Assembly: GCA_905183005.1 (NCBI GenBank)
Contig: CAJJDO010000143.1
Span: forward strand, 124,001 to 188,000
Direction of reading: 5' to 3'
Origin: Paramecium pentaurelia
Taxonomy: Eukaryota; Ciliophora; Oligohymenophorea; Peniculida; Parameciidae
Length of the DNA: 64,000 bases
The stretch's first letter is position 1; each line of letters opens with the position of its first letter. Positions 49,636-61,246 of the stretch are shown piece by piece. The notes beneath the pieces are model-generated. The model was not told where the DNA came from and searched no databases. It worked only from the letters and a program-made list of their open reading frames with translations. The translations under genes and the position numbers were made by a program.

Positions 49636-49802
49636 TCATTGAATATTTTTATAAACTAAATTGACCAAGTTGATATCATATTTATTTACTTCAACCACTA
49701 ATTATTAATATTTCTTGATGAAATAAGTTGTATCACCAGATTGCTTTGAATATAGAAAAAATTAAATTCATTAGTTATTAAATAGGATTTTAGAATTTAC
49801 AT
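49636..49802 (-). CDS. possible very small gene, unknown
   Basis: An ORF of 47 aa if a 23-nt GTG...AAG intron is removed: MQILKSYLITNEFNFFY followed by QSNLKYQQLVVEVNKYD. It is frame-consistent and ends at TGA 49636-49638, but the short length and non-consensus intron keep confidence low. It lies 65 bp from the divergent start of the large secreted protein and converges with the CNB gene. Confidence 0.3.
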
Positions 49803-49867
49803 AAATATTAAATTGGGAATTAATTTTAAACTACTCTATTAGGAAGATATTTTGATTAAAATTTTTT

Positions 49868-52800
49868 ATGAAAATTGATTTGACTTTATTTTGTTTGATT
49901 TTATACACTTTTGCTTCATCATGTGGTATAAAGTTTTTATAAATGATAGTTTCAAATCTATAATAATACGATATATTTGCAACAGAAAATGAGACTTTAG
50001 AATGGGACATGAATGCTTTCTTTTTTACAGGAGAAAATATAAAGTTTAACGTTAAACAAGAAAGCAATTTCTTTGAAGTTTTAAGTCCTTTACATTAACT
50101 TGGTTAGACAACAAATGCTTTAGGTATCATACTTTTTTATTATTATAGATTTGAAAATAGTGTCTTTAAAACCTTTATTATAAATAGATAATGGAGCATG
50201 GACTAATGTTTTTGCAGCATTAGGGCTTAACTAAACATGTTTTCAAGTTTTATTTTCCAAAGAGTAATATAAATATATATTTTTTTAGTGGTATTTTAAA
50301 TCAAGTTAAAGTCCCTAATTTTAATGAATCTATTAAACTAAGAGATTTTACAAATGATTTTGCATGTTATGATTTGGATTTTATTACAGAAACTAAAGTT
50401 GTTATTGATTGCAGTTTGTTTGATTCAGATAATCCTTAAAATAATATAAATGGATTCTTTATTGTAGATATAGATGATGAATAATATTTTGGAATTGAAT
50501 TAATTGAAAATACCTAAGATTACAATGATACATAATATAGAATAATATCATTCCATAATTATACATTTTATAATAAGGATGATTAAAATTTAGTATTTAG
50601 AAGTGAACCTGCTTGGGCAACTAAAAAGGCTCTTTAACAATTTATTTTAGAGAAAAATAGCAAAATTGAAGTATTTTAATTTACAAGTAAATTTACACTT
50701 TTGAAGAACACTCCTGTTGCAATTTTAACAAATGCAGTCTTAGCAAAATTATTAGGAATTGATGAGGGTAAGTTAGAATTTTCATTAGTAGACTTTAAAA
50801 TTGAAGCAAATGGTAGAGTTAATATTTTAGATGCATATAATGGTTTTTATGTAGTATCTTTTAAGTAAAAATTTCTAGAATGGAATTTGGAAGATTTTAT
50901 AAACATTTCATATAAAAGCCTTTGTTTTGGCTTTGATATTCATAATTCATTTAATAAGGATGGAACTTTGACTAAAAAAGTAGTCTTTGTTTATTAAAAT
51001 ACACTTGTGTTGTTGGAGAATGGATTGTAATCGTTTTAATTACTTATACCTAAAATAGATTGGTATAATGCATTTTAAATCAAATTGAGTTAACAATATA
51101 TTATTCTTAAGATAAGAAATACGATACATATATTTAATATAGAGAATGGAAAGAAAATCTTTACCTAAGTCGAAGATGCTAGTATCATTATAACAAATCC
51201 AAATTACGAAGATGTTATTGGTATTAATTCTTAAACTGCAAAGAGATATTTCCTTAATAATGGTTTATTGAGATTGAATAGACCAGATAAGGCTAGTTCT
51301 ATTAATAAATTTGTAACACTTTCAGCTGAAATAATAGACGATCCCTCAAAACGTTGTTCAGTTACACTTAATTTACTTGTTCTCAAAAAGAATGATACTT
51401 AAATTCTTTCATTTAACAATAATCCATTTAATCCAATCATAATAATTCCATCTAATCCAATAATTTTAAAATAAATTGCATCTGGGCCTAATTTATAGTA
51501 TTCATCCATAGATTTAATAGAAGATTAATTAAAAAGCAAGATATCTTACAAAATTAAATAGGTGATAAAACTATAAATAACAAATATTCATATGCCAGGT
51601 CCAAAAGATATTATTTACTCAGATATTTTGGTTAATGAAAATCCAGCAGAATTTTATTTGTTGTTATAAGTTCAATCAAGAATTGTCTATATATATAGCT
51701 GTTAACATCAATATCAAAATTTTGAAATTGCAGAATGTTTAAATTATAACACTTTTGCATTTCCATCTATCATTGATTAACATTTGGGTTTCTTTTCTTG
51801 GTTCACTATTTATTCTTAATTAGTAATTATTCATCAAAACTCAAAATTTTCTATCAATATATATTCATTGAGAGACGGATAAATGAGAAATATTTATATA
51901 ATAGAATTTGATGATAAATATTTTGAAAATTAAATCTCATCAGTAGCAATAATCTTTGATAGTATTTATATAGTCTAATCTGGAATCAAGAGAGTTTCAA
52001 TATATTAATTATATTCTCCATTTAGGTTATTATATGAAATTAATTAGAATGATATACAGAAATTTGATATGCATGGAATATTTACTCCAATTAAGGTTTT
52101 TGGAAATAAAAGTAATATTTTGGCATTTATATAAACATAAACTTCTTTATTGATTGGAATGTTTTCAAAAATTTAATCTCCCTCCTTTGTAATACATAAA
52201 GTGATTCCAATTTTAGATGGATCAGATGTAGAAGTAGCTATTGGAATTAATAGCTTTTTTGTATTACAAACTTTGAAAGGTGAAGATCATATCGAAGAAT
52301 ATCAATACTAACATCTTTAAAATATATATAAATTAAAAGACATTCCATTATTCAATTATAAACTGTAAAAACCTTTAACTGTAGATTATTCCTTTTAGAC
52401 AGGATGGTTTTATGTAAGAGCAAGTGATGGGTTATAAACAGTTATATTAGTTTATTAGCCTAATGTCTTATCTCACATTTCTTTATACAAAGTATTAGAT
52501 ACAGAAGGATTAGTAAAAGATGGATTAAAATTTAATATGGCAGTTGATGGTGGAGACCAAATGTTTTTGTATTACAATAACAACACTCACCATTAAATTA
52601 TAAGTATCTTATCAAAATCTTAACTTTACGTTACTCCTAATCCAGATTATATTGAATATGTAAATAATTAAATTATTGCAGTATAAATCTCTGGTTTCTA
52701 AGGAGTTAGGCCAATAACTTAATAATCCTTAGTTACTCTACTCAATACGTAAATTCAGTTATTTATTTAATAATCTTTATTTGATAGCAAAAAAAAAGTA

Positions 52801-54266
52801 TTTCCATTTGTAAAATAATCTGGATATTAATTTATAAGCATGGGAACTGATTGGTATTAGGGTTAAGTTACAAGTTTTAATATAAAATGTTCATAATGCT
52901 TCGACTCTTTGTCTATATTACCAAATATTTATAAAGTTAGAGATGGTAATTTTTATGGTCAAATTTTGGATGGTGCATCTTTTGGATTGGCTGGATAAGT
53001 TTATTTAACAAAAAATTCTTTGATTTTTGAAGATATAACAGGTCTATTAAAGTTAAAAATATTGATAAACTTGAAAACCGAAAGCTGCCATTAGATTTCA
53101 ATATCAGCAGATTATACTTTTATCTTGTCAGCTTTTTAAAATACAAAAAATGAGGCAGGTTTATTTATTCATAAATGCTAGTATTAAGATGCTTGCTCTC
53201 AATTCAGACAAGGTATCGAAATATTGAAAGGCTTACAAATGATTACTAAAACCAAGATGCCTGATTAAAAAAATATCATCATATTAAATTTAAATAATTT
53301 TATAGTTGTAGCCTCATTAGATGATTATGGAACCATATTCACTATTTCTCATAAATATATTATTAATAACTATTATGTTGGATCTAATTAATTATTAATT
53401 GGTGATTTTGATGTTATTAAATATTCAATAAATAGCAATTTATTTGCAACCATCCTATTTACAGATATCAATAATGGTATCTATTTCTCTCATTTTGCAT
53501 ATAATGATTAAGGATTATTATTTAAAACTACCTATGAATTATTTAAACTTATTAATTTCTCTGATGATTAATTCTTTATCAATTAAGACACTAAATTTTA
53601 TTAGGTGAAGGTAATTTCATCTTAATTAAATGGAAATATTTTATAACTTAATGTACTAATTAGCACTAATAATTAAGCTCAATATGTTTTTGCTTTTGAT
53701 TTAGATGCCTCAAAACCAACATTTGGACTTCCTATCAAAAAATCAAGTGTGTCTCTTTTATATGTCTTAACTCCTTATGGAGATTGGCCTGCGATTAATA
53801 AACTTGCTTATATAGATGGTAATGTGGCAATCCCTTACACTGATGGAAAAAAAATAGTGATAGGAATATATTAGCTTTCAAGTGGTAGGCCATCATCTGT
53901 GAAATTTGTACCATTTACACATTCGATTTCAAAAAATTATAATAGAATAACCCCTGAATAATTTTTTATGATATTCAATAGAGACACTGGATCAACTTAT
54001 GTACATAATTTTAATAAATTTAGCCATAATTATATATAAATATCGATTATGATGAAAGATATGATGAATATCTTGTAGAATATTATAAGATGAGAAGTGA
54101 TCCTTAAATTGTTTTAAAAAACTCCACTAATTATTAAAATGAACTTGTAATTGAACTATATTTGAATAATGATTTTAATCAAATATAAGGTTAAGCCATT
54201 TTATAATCTAATAGTTCAATCATGGAAACAAATATAGGAATTATAAATTTCAAATTCTTGAACTGA
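49868..54266 (+). CDS. very large secreted protein, unknown
   Basis: 1441 aa after three introns (50124-50148, 25 nt; 50264-50288, 25 nt; 54001-54023, 23 nt), with the CDS divisible by three. Signal peptide at the start: MKIDLTLFCLILYTFASSCG. The body is beta-rich with many Asn, Ser and aromatic residues, and recurring strand-turn-strand patterns suggest beta-propellers or tandem beta-sandwich repeats. Cysteines are sparse. No transmembrane segment is visible near the C-terminus, so it is probably exported or cell-surface associated. The start is chosen by the signal peptide; a long antisense frame (49831-50130) over the first exon is a shadow. This copy is complete; 54441-55491 is a truncated duplicate. 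Confidence 0.8.
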
Positions 54267-55664
54267 GTTTGAATTAATAACATAACATGACAAGAATTTA
54301 TAATTTTTTAATATTTTTTAGTATTTCAAAAATATGGTCCTTAAAGAACGACATAAAATAATCTCTGAAATTAAATTTATTACCATTGATTGTATAGTTA
54401 TTTTCTTTATATCTTTATTTATGTAAATTAAAAATAAGGNTCGAAATATTGAAAGGCTTACAAATGATTACTAAAACCAAGATGCCTGATTAAAAAAATA
54501 TCATCATATTAAATTTAAATAATTTTATAGTTGTAGCCTCATTAGATGATTATGGAACCATATTCACTATTTCTCATAAATATATTATTAATAACTATTA
54601 TGTTGGATCTAATTAATTATTAATTGGTGATTTTGATGTTATTAAATATTCAATAAATAGCAATTTATTTGCAACCATCCTATTTACAGATATCAATAAT
54701 GGTATCTATTTCTCTCATTTTGCATATAATGATTAAGGATTATTATTTAAAACTACCTATGAATTATTTAAACTTATTAATTTCTCTGATGATTAATTCT
54801 TTATCAATTAAGACACTAAATTTTATTAGGTGAAGGTAATTTCATCTTAATTAAATGGAAATATTTTATAACTTAATGTACTAATTAGCACTAATAATTA
54901 AGCTCAATATGTTTTTGCTTTTGATTTAGATGCCTCAAAACCAACATTTGGACTTCCTATCAAAAAATCAAGTGTGTCTCTTTTATATGTCTTAACTCCT
55001 TATGGAGATTGGCCTGCGATTAATAAACTTGCTTATATAGATGGTAATGTGGCAATCCCTTACACTGATGGAAAAAAAATAGTGATAGGAATATATTAGC
55101 TTTCAAGTGGTAGGCCATCATCTGTGAAATTTGTACCATTTACACATTCGATTTCAAAAAATTATAATAGAATAACCCCTGAATAATTTTTTATGATATT
55201 CAATAGAGACACTGGATCAACTTATGTACATAATTTTAATAAATTTAGCCATAATTATATATAAATATCGATTATGATGAAAGATATGATGAATATCTTG
55301 TAGAATATTATAAGATGAGAAGTGATCCTTAAATTGTTTTAAAAAACTCCACTAATTATTAAAATGAACTTGTAATTGAACTATATTTGAATAATGATTT
55401 TAATCAAATATAAGGTTAAGCCATTTTATAATCTAATAGTTCAATCATGGAAACAAATATAGGAATTATAAATTTCAAATTCTTGAACTGAGTTTGAATT
55501 AATAACATAACATGACAAGAATTTATAATTTTTTAATATTTTTTAGTATTTCAAAAATATGGTCCTTAAAGAACGACATAAAATAATCTCTGAAATTAAA
55601 TTTATTACCATTGATTGTATAGTTATTTTCTTTATATCTTTATTTATGTAAATTAAAAATAAGG
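53216..55664. repeat. direct repeat of 1224 bp around a single N (54440), probable unmerged contig overlap
   Basis: 53216-54439 and 54441-55664 read identically, offset by 1225 bp. The copies include the last third of the large secreted protein gene and ~170 bp of 3' flank. Positions 55430-55664 also belong to the next repeat, so that segment appears three times (54205, 55430, 56669). Confidence 0.9.
54441..55491 (+). pseudogene. 3' fragment of the large secreted protein gene (assembly copy)
   Basis: Identical to 53216-54266, lacking everything upstream because it begins at the N. Retains the 23-nt intron and the stop at 55489-55491. Confidence 0.85.
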
Positions 55665-56051
55665 TTTATCATCTATTTAATAAATCATTAATATTATGAA
55701 CAAAAATCAATTATTGTACCATTATAAAAAATATACTTTTTTTACCTAAAAAAAAGAAACAATTAAACATTTTCTCAAATTCCAATTTAAAATAAATTAT
55801 TGTGTTTTAATGATTAAATTCTAAATCAAAATATCATGCTTCAAATTTTTACCTAAAAAATTTATTATTGTTTCATTCTTCCTAAACTATGGTTCATTTT
55901 TTCTTTATTAATTACTTGGATTGAATAAAGTAATAAAAATTCAAATTTATAGCAAGGATGAAATAAATGTGAAAATAAGAAATAATGTAAGATCATGATA
56001 ATAATTATTTTATTATTATATATAAATTTGATAATTTTTTTAACGAATAAT
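55665..56051. other. intergenic (3' flank of secreted-protein gene, promoter of KEN-box gene)
   Basis: AT-rich sequence between the secreted-protein gene and the next plus-strand gene, repeated at 56904-57290. A 72-codon minus-strand frame in it has no Gln, is very hydrophobic and lies antisense to this spacer. I do not annotate it. Confidence 0.5.
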
Positions 56052-56667
56052 ATGAAGACAATAATGAGTACAATTTCAAACATTTCTCATAATTATAGAG
56101 CCTCCTGTAAATCAGAATAATCAATAACTCCATTAAGAGTGCCTTTTAAGTAATTAGATTTAACTTCATTTTAGTGGGGGATCTTAATAAAATTGCTTAT
56201 CGAAAAAATCATATACAAGCAACAATATCTTAGAAAGTGTATTAATAGAGTATAAACAGTTATGTGCTTGGGTAATTAGAGAAATAAATTTGAAAATAGA
56301 TCATAATTAAATGATCAACAACATTAATAAACAATTGTTTTAATTTGAAAGGTTTTTAGCAAAAAATTTGGATGGTTATGGTTAAGAAATTTAAGCTTTA
56401 AAATTGGTTCATTAAGAGCATTAAATTACAATCCAGAAATTAAGTTCTACTAATTAGGATTTGAAAAGTAAACTTAAATAAATCTCAAATAATATAAATG
56501 AAGACTTTTTATCAAACACTCCTTTACAAAAAAGACATAATTATTCAATTGAGTTGATTACAAAATAACCATTAAGAAATATTAGCTATTCTCTACAAGA
56601 ACCTAGTTGTGATAAGGAGAATAGAGAAATATTTCCAAAAAAAAAGTCTTTGAAACCTAAGTTTAAA
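56052..56667 (+). pseudogene. copy of the KEN-box coiled-coil gene lacking its last codons (assembly copy)
   Basis: Identical to 57291-57906 and cut by the N about two codons before the stop. Confidence 0.85.
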
Positions 56668-57290
56668 NAATCTAATAGTTCAATCATGGAAACAAATATA
56701 GGAATTATAAATTTCAAATTCTTGAACTGAGTTTGAATTAATAACATAACATGACAAGAATTTATAATTTTTTAATATTTTTTAGTATTTCAAAAATATG
56801 GTCCTTAAAGAACGACATAAAATAATCTCTGAAATTAAATTTATTACCATTGATTGTATAGTTATTTTCTTTATATCTTTATTTATGTAAATTAAAAATA
56901 AGGTTTATCATCTATTTAATAAATCATTAATATTATGAACAAAAATCAATTATTGTACCATTATAAAAAATATACTTTTTTTACCTAAAAAAAAGAAACA
57001 ATTAAACATTTTCTCAAATTCCAATTTAAAATAAATTATTGTGTTTTAATGATTAAATTCTAAATCAAAATATCATGCTTCAAATTTTTACCTAAAAAAT
57101 TTATTATTGTTTCATTCTTCCTAAACTATGGTTCATTTTTTCTTTATTAATTACTTGGATTGAATAAAGTAATAAAAATTCAAATTTATAGCAAGGATGA
57201 AATAAATGTGAAAATAAGAAATAATGTAAGATCATGATAATAATTATTTTATTATTATATATAAATTTGATAATTTTTTTAACGAATAAT

Positions 57291-57912
57291 ATGAAGACAA
57301 TAATGAGTACAATTTCAAACATTTCTCATAATTATAGAGCCTCCTGTAAATCAGAATAATCAATAACTCCATTAAGAGTGCCTTTTAAGTAATTAGATTT
57401 AACTTCATTTTAGTGGGGGATCTTAATAAAATTGCTTATCGAAAAAATCATATACAAGCAACAATATCTTAGAAAGTGTATTAATAGAGTATAAACAGTT
57501 ATGTGCTTGGGTAATTAGAGAAATAAATTTGAAAATAGATCATAATTAAATGATCAACAACATTAATAAACAATTGTTTTAATTTGAAAGGTTTTTAGCA
57601 AAAAATTTGGATGGTTATGGTTAAGAAATTTAAGCTTTAAAATTGGTTCATTAAGAGCATTAAATTACAATCCAGAAATTAAGTTCTACTAATTAGGATT
57701 TGAAAAGTAAACTTAAATAAATCTCAAATAATATAAATGAAGACTTTTTATCAAACACTCCTTTACAAAAAAGACATAATTATTCAATTGAGTTGATTAC
57801 AAAATAACCATTAAGAAATATTAGCTATTCTCTACAAGAACCTAGTTGTGATAAGGAGAATAGAGAAATATTTCCAAAAAAAAAGTCTTTGAAACCTAAG
57901 TTTAAAATTTGA
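57291..57912 (+). CDS. small coiled-coil protein with a KEN motif
   Basis: 196 aa from MKTIMKPPVNQNN with one inferred intron (57307-57337, 31 nt), without which the frame closes early. A helical, heptad-like middle (ESVLIEYKQLCAWVIREINL ... INNINKQLFQFERFL ... HQITIQKLSS) is followed by a basic, Ser-rich tail. The tail contains DKENRE, matching the KEN degron recognised by the anaphase-promoting complex, just before the Lys-rich end KKKSLKPKFKI. The coiled coil recalls kinetochore or centriole proteins, but the family is not recognised. It is convergent with mL46, 75 bp between stops. Confidence 0.7.
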
Positions 57913-57987
57913 TTAATATTGTTTGTGAATTACTTTATTAACAAAATAGAAAATATAAAATTTTCTTAAATATACTTTAAAAATAAC

Positions 57988-58830
57988 TCACAAATCTAAA
58001 GCATGGATAACTTGGTTATATGCTTTTTCAGTTAGGTATTTATTCATTTCTAACCTGGAAACCCAAGCCCAATCATCATAACCAAAAATCTAAACTTTTC
58101 CTTATTAATGCTTTGCCTAAAAATAGATTGTTTTAATTCCTTTGATTTTTGAATTTTCATCAGAATTAGGATCAATAGTTACCAATCTTGGATCCCTATT
58201 GAAAAAATATACCTAAATGATAAAGTAATTATACTTGCCAAGTATTTTATGTCATTTTTTCGAATAATTTTGTTTGTGTTTCTTAGAAAGTTTCTTTATC
58301 TTCAATATTAATATTTGGGAATCCCCAGATTCCATTTTATTTTACCATTAAGTAAACAGTATGTAAAGAATTGTATTAAATCAACTTATTATTCTTTTCA
58401 TTTGGATCTAAGAATTAAATTGTCTATATACCACAATGCTTAAAGAATTTACTATTTTCCAAAAATACTGTACGGACATCCCCAACCAATCTTACATGAG
58501 TTGGAGTATCGTCTCCAAAAACATTTTAATCTCCAGTAAAATGAGTATATTCATGCAATTCCTTTGGCAATTTTGCAATATAATTATTTCTTTTTTCTAT
58601 TAACAATTTATGCCTTAAATCTTACCTAATTAGTATCTGAATTTTCTGAGTTTCATTTCCTCATCTGTATAATGAAGAAATATTATATCTCTTTAGATCA
58701 ATAAACCCATATTCAATTAATAATTGTCTCTTGTTAAGGTGATTAAAGACTTTGTCTATAGTTTCTTTAATAGTGCCTCTGTATCAACTGTTTAGCTTGC
58801 AAATTTATAAATTGTTCGAAATGTGAACAT
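57988..58830 (-). CDS. MRPL46: mitochondrial ribosomal protein mL46 (NUDIX-like)
   Basis: 263 aa, two introns (58597-58625, 29 nt; 58213-58234, 22 nt). The family has a short N-terminal segment and a degenerate NUDIX fold that serves as a mitoribosomal large-subunit protein. Matching blocks are YLMVKQNGIWGFPNINIEDKETFQETQTKL (strand plus Nudix-like helix), IKGIKTIYFQAKHQQGKVQ and DDWAWVSRLEMNKYLTEKAYNQVIHAL, the last close to the conserved WVTKxELxxYL end. The N-terminus (MFTFRTIYKFASQTV) looks like a mitochondrial presequence. Catalytic Nudix Glu residues are not conserved, as expected. Its start is 18 bp below the stop of the next gene up. Confidence 0.75.
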
Positions 58831-58848
58831 TTTAAATTATATAATAAA

Positions 58849-61039
58849 TCATTTAAAGGGTTGTGGAGACTTTGATAAAATAGCTCTTTGAGCAGATGTT
58901 TTTCTAGGTTAAGTGCCTTTTGGAATTTATAAGAAATTATTCTATCTTTTATTTAATGGCGGCAATCTAGTTGTGGGAGTTTGATTTCTGGATTTGCTAA
59001 CATCATTCTTTATATTTTTAGGATTAAGTAATAATTGCTATTTAATTACCTAATATTATATCTTTATACTTTCAAATTTGCATATTCTTATTGCTCCCTT
59101 TCATCCATAACTTAATTTTGTTCAATTGTTTTTTATGCATTCAAAAACTAAATATTTGATAATTCGACCCAGAATTCTTTGGAAATCTTATTATATAAGC
59201 ATGTACTTATTGAATTGATAATTTCTTATCGTTCATCAGATTTTAGAAGATTTAAGCAATTCTACTAAGAATTTCCTTCTCATCATTCCAAAATAATAAC
59301 TTGATTTAAAAAAGTAATTTTGGGAGTTTTGCTCTAACTAACGACACAGCATCATATTACAATTATAAAACATTAATCAGATTATTCGATATAAAGAACT
59401 TTCTTGATCTTTATTAACATAGTCTCATAATAAATTCTATTGATAATTATCTTAATTAATAATTCGAATGATTAATAAATGCTAAATAATTTTGGATTAT
59501 TGAATCTCTACTTTCAAGAGAATCTAATTCAATTATTTTTTCTATTAATATATTCATTATTTTATCTCTTATAAAGTTTGAACCCATATGACTCATTTTT
59601 AAACATTATTATAGAAAATCCTTCTGTAAAAATAAAATTCTGGATATTATTATCATTATATCAATCATATTTGATATTTCATTCCACAATCCTTTTGTTT
59701 CATATTGAAATACATTTCTTTTGAACATTTCATATATTGTTTAAAGTTACTAAAGCCAAATTTTATTCTTATTAATTAATGTTGTTTTTTCTATAATTTC
59801 AGATAAATAAGGAATAAATATTAGCTAATTTAATTCAAAATTAATAAATAATTTTTAAATTACTTTAAATTACATATCCTAAGATAAATTAGAATATAAA
59901 TTTGACAAACACTTTAATATATCATAATTTCGCATCTCTTCTGAGAGAATTTATATAGAATTTAATAACATATCATCTATGGAAATAGAGTGTTTCTCAT
60001 TAAATTATTTTATTAATGAATAATAGTTATGTAATGATTCTAAAAATCTAAATTAATTATCATTATTGTTATTTATGATTTCATTTATTTTTTCAATATA
60101 AAGAGACTATAAGTTATCCTAATTTAAGCTCTAAAAAATGATAATTGATAATAATACATATTATGCAATTGATTGGCAGAACTCAAATTATGAAGAATCT
60201 AATTATTTAATGATATTCTCTAAAAGAAGCTGCAATCTGGATTTATGAATATCTTCATTTAGTTCATAAGTAGCTAAGAAAAATTTGGCTGAACTCATTC
60301 TAACATCTTTTGATTAATCGTATATTAATGTCGTAAATTTATCAATCCAATCGAATTCATGTAATATAGATTTTAATAATTATTGATTATTGAGTAATAT
60401 TTCTGAAATAATCTTACGAACTCGTTCATCTTTATGCTTCATGCTTGATTTAATTTGAAGATGAGCTTATTTTTTTAATTCAGGTGTAAATTTATGATAA
60501 TATATTTCAATTATCTTTAATATTTGATACATTTGATTATCAGTCTCAAGATACAATCCTTCTTTATAAATATCAAGGTCATCTAAATATTTTAATATCT
60601 CTGCACAAGAATTTATTATTTCATATTATTGATATTGTTTTGTAAAAATATTGAAACATATGTCACTATAAGACTATTTTATTTAATTAGGAATCTAGAA
60701 ATGATAATTCTCATACTTAGATTTTATTGAATATTTCACTCACTGCTTTAATGTATTCTTTTATTAAGGATTCATCATGCAATGAATGTAATTGATTTGC
60801 AATTATTTCTAATAATTATAATGCACCTTTAGGATCAGATAAAGATTCTCGAATATTCTTTGCCACAAACGTTTTTTAAAAACTTTATCCATTTATCAAC
60901 AAATATTTAGCCCTTTCGACAAATGAATTACTTTCTGGTGCCATATTTTTTTGAATTTCTTCATCACTCTCTCTTACAGAATTAATTTTACCTTCAAAGA
61001 TTTTGGAATTACAGCATACTTTTCATTTACAAAGTCCAT
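58849..61039 (-). CDS. helical-repeat (HEAT/ARM-like) protein
   Basis: 701 aa after four introns (60969-60991, 23 nt ending GAG; 60695-60716, 22 nt; 59187-59206, 20 nt ending AAG; 59050-59069, 20 nt). About 600 residues of consecutive amphipathic helix pairs (for example ALQLLEIIANQLHSLHDESL and KHKDEERVRKIISEILL-like turns) suggest an alpha-solenoid of the HEAT type found in phosphatase regulatory subunits. The specific PP2A/PP4 assignment is only a resemblance. A basic, proline-rich C-terminal tail (TPTTRLPPLNKRQ, SKSPQPFK) follows. It is on the same strand as mL46 with an 18-bp gap, and they may share regulation. Confidence 0.65.
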
Positions 61040-61246
61040 AATTACTTAAAAAGAAAATTAATTAAAATATAAATAATGAATTCATAAAAATTACATAAAG
61101 TATTTTTCCATTTTATGAATCTTCCTAAAGTCTAAAGAGACTCAAAATTTGACAAATTAATTTATAATTCAACTTCTATACTTAAATTTAAATCGGGATG
61201 CTAATTGATTATTTAATTAATTTTGATAAAAATAAGCATTTAAAAA

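Larger units (their letters stand above)
55430..57906. repeat. direct repeat of 1238 bp around a single N (56668), probable unmerged contig overlap
   Basis: 55430-56667 and 56669-57906 read identically, offset by 1239 bp. The first copy breaks the gene starting at 56052; the second copy holds that gene intact and continues into unique sequence at 57907. Confidence 0.9.

Noticed and set aside
49831..50130. A minus-strand frame of 100 codons starting MIPKAFVVQPSQ
   Set aside because: It is antisense to the first exon of the large secreted protein, whose plus-strand reading gives a clear signal peptide and joins in frame through two consensus introns to a 4.3-kb CDS. The minus frame needs a 57-nt intron to continue.
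55865..56083. Minus-strand 72-aa hydrophobic ORF, repeated at 57104-57322
   Set aside because: It lies antisense to the promoter and first exon of the KEN-box gene, contains almost no Gln, and appears twice only because of the assembly repeat.
13943..57906. Tandem gene duplications or mobile elements at the four repeats
   Set aside because: The copies read as identical and end exactly at single Ns in the middle of genes, with no target-site duplication or terminal inverted repeat. Contig overlap is simpler.
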